Shown here in pieces: positions 23,248-23,249 of a stretch of DNA of 23,249 nt (position 1 is the stretch's first letter; each line of letters begins with the position of its first letter). The notes beneath the pieces were generated by a model. The model searched no databases and had not been told where the DNA came from. It was given only the letters and a program-made list of their open reading frames with translations. Both the position numbers and the translations under genes were made by a program. Origin of the DNA: JANRLJ01 sp034437895 (lineage in GTDB: Bacteria; Chloroflexota; Anaerolineae; Aggregatilineales; Phototrophicaceae); the NCBI GenBank assembly GCA_034437895.1, contig DAOTTO010000092.1:1-23249 (forward strand), written 5' to 3'.

Positions 23248-23249
23248 TA

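Overview
The window looks like a chromosomal segment from a Chloroflexota bacterium, probably Anaerolineae-like. This is inferred from protein style, not from a marker gene. The clues are secreted PA14/SH3 and PPC-repeat proteins with Thr/Pro linkers, an FHA-FHA-TIR protein, a large Ser/Thr kinase-ATPase-TPR regulator, NarL-type two-component genes and scattered GTAGGGGCG palindromes. No rRNA, tRNA, CRISPR array or intact transposase was found.

Left end (1-2567): a truncated copper-chaperone-like HMA gene (minus strand) ends in a palindrome resembling an IS200/IS605 end. It diverges from a two-gene operon encoding a NarL/LuxR response regulator and a histidine kinase. The kinase has one membrane helix, no recognisable extracytoplasmic sensor and a C-terminal YHS metal-binding domain. 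This suggests a cytosolic metal-sensing two-component system whose natural neighbour was a copper chaperone. Downstream are a perfect palindromic repeat and the C-terminal remnant of an IS630-family transposase.

Metabolic block (2568-5751, all minus): a nitrilase-superfamily amidohydrolase, a shikimate-kinase-fold protein that has lost its P-loop lysine, a HAD phosphatase and an extended SDR protein without the usual YxxxK pair. The HAD and kinase-like genes overlap by 1 bp.

Envelope block (6062-9120): a secreted monohaem cytochrome c fused to a PHM/DBM-type copper monooxygenase with all six expected copper ligands (minus), divergent from a secreted PA14-PA14-SH3-SH3 protein (plus).

Signalling and surface block (9228-17224, mostly minus): a GAF protein, an FHA-FHA-TIR protein, a small divergent hypothetical gene, a two-helix membrane protein with a possible PH-like domain, a large protein with two C-terminal membrane helices, a five-PPC-domain lipoprotein and a secreted hypothetical protein.

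Right end (17479-23249): a YitT-family membrane protein diverges from an acetyl-CoA acetyltransferase. The latter is followed by a clear intrinsic terminator and then a 1053-residue kinase-ATPase-TPR regulator. The window closes on a short interrupted reading frame running into a ~100-bp interspersed repeat, which also occurs at 17294-17402.

The most interesting items are the YHS-tailed kinase system, the cytochrome c-copper monooxygenase fusion, the FHA-FHA-TIR protein whose TIR appears to lack the catalytic glutamate, and the pseudo-shikimate kinase.
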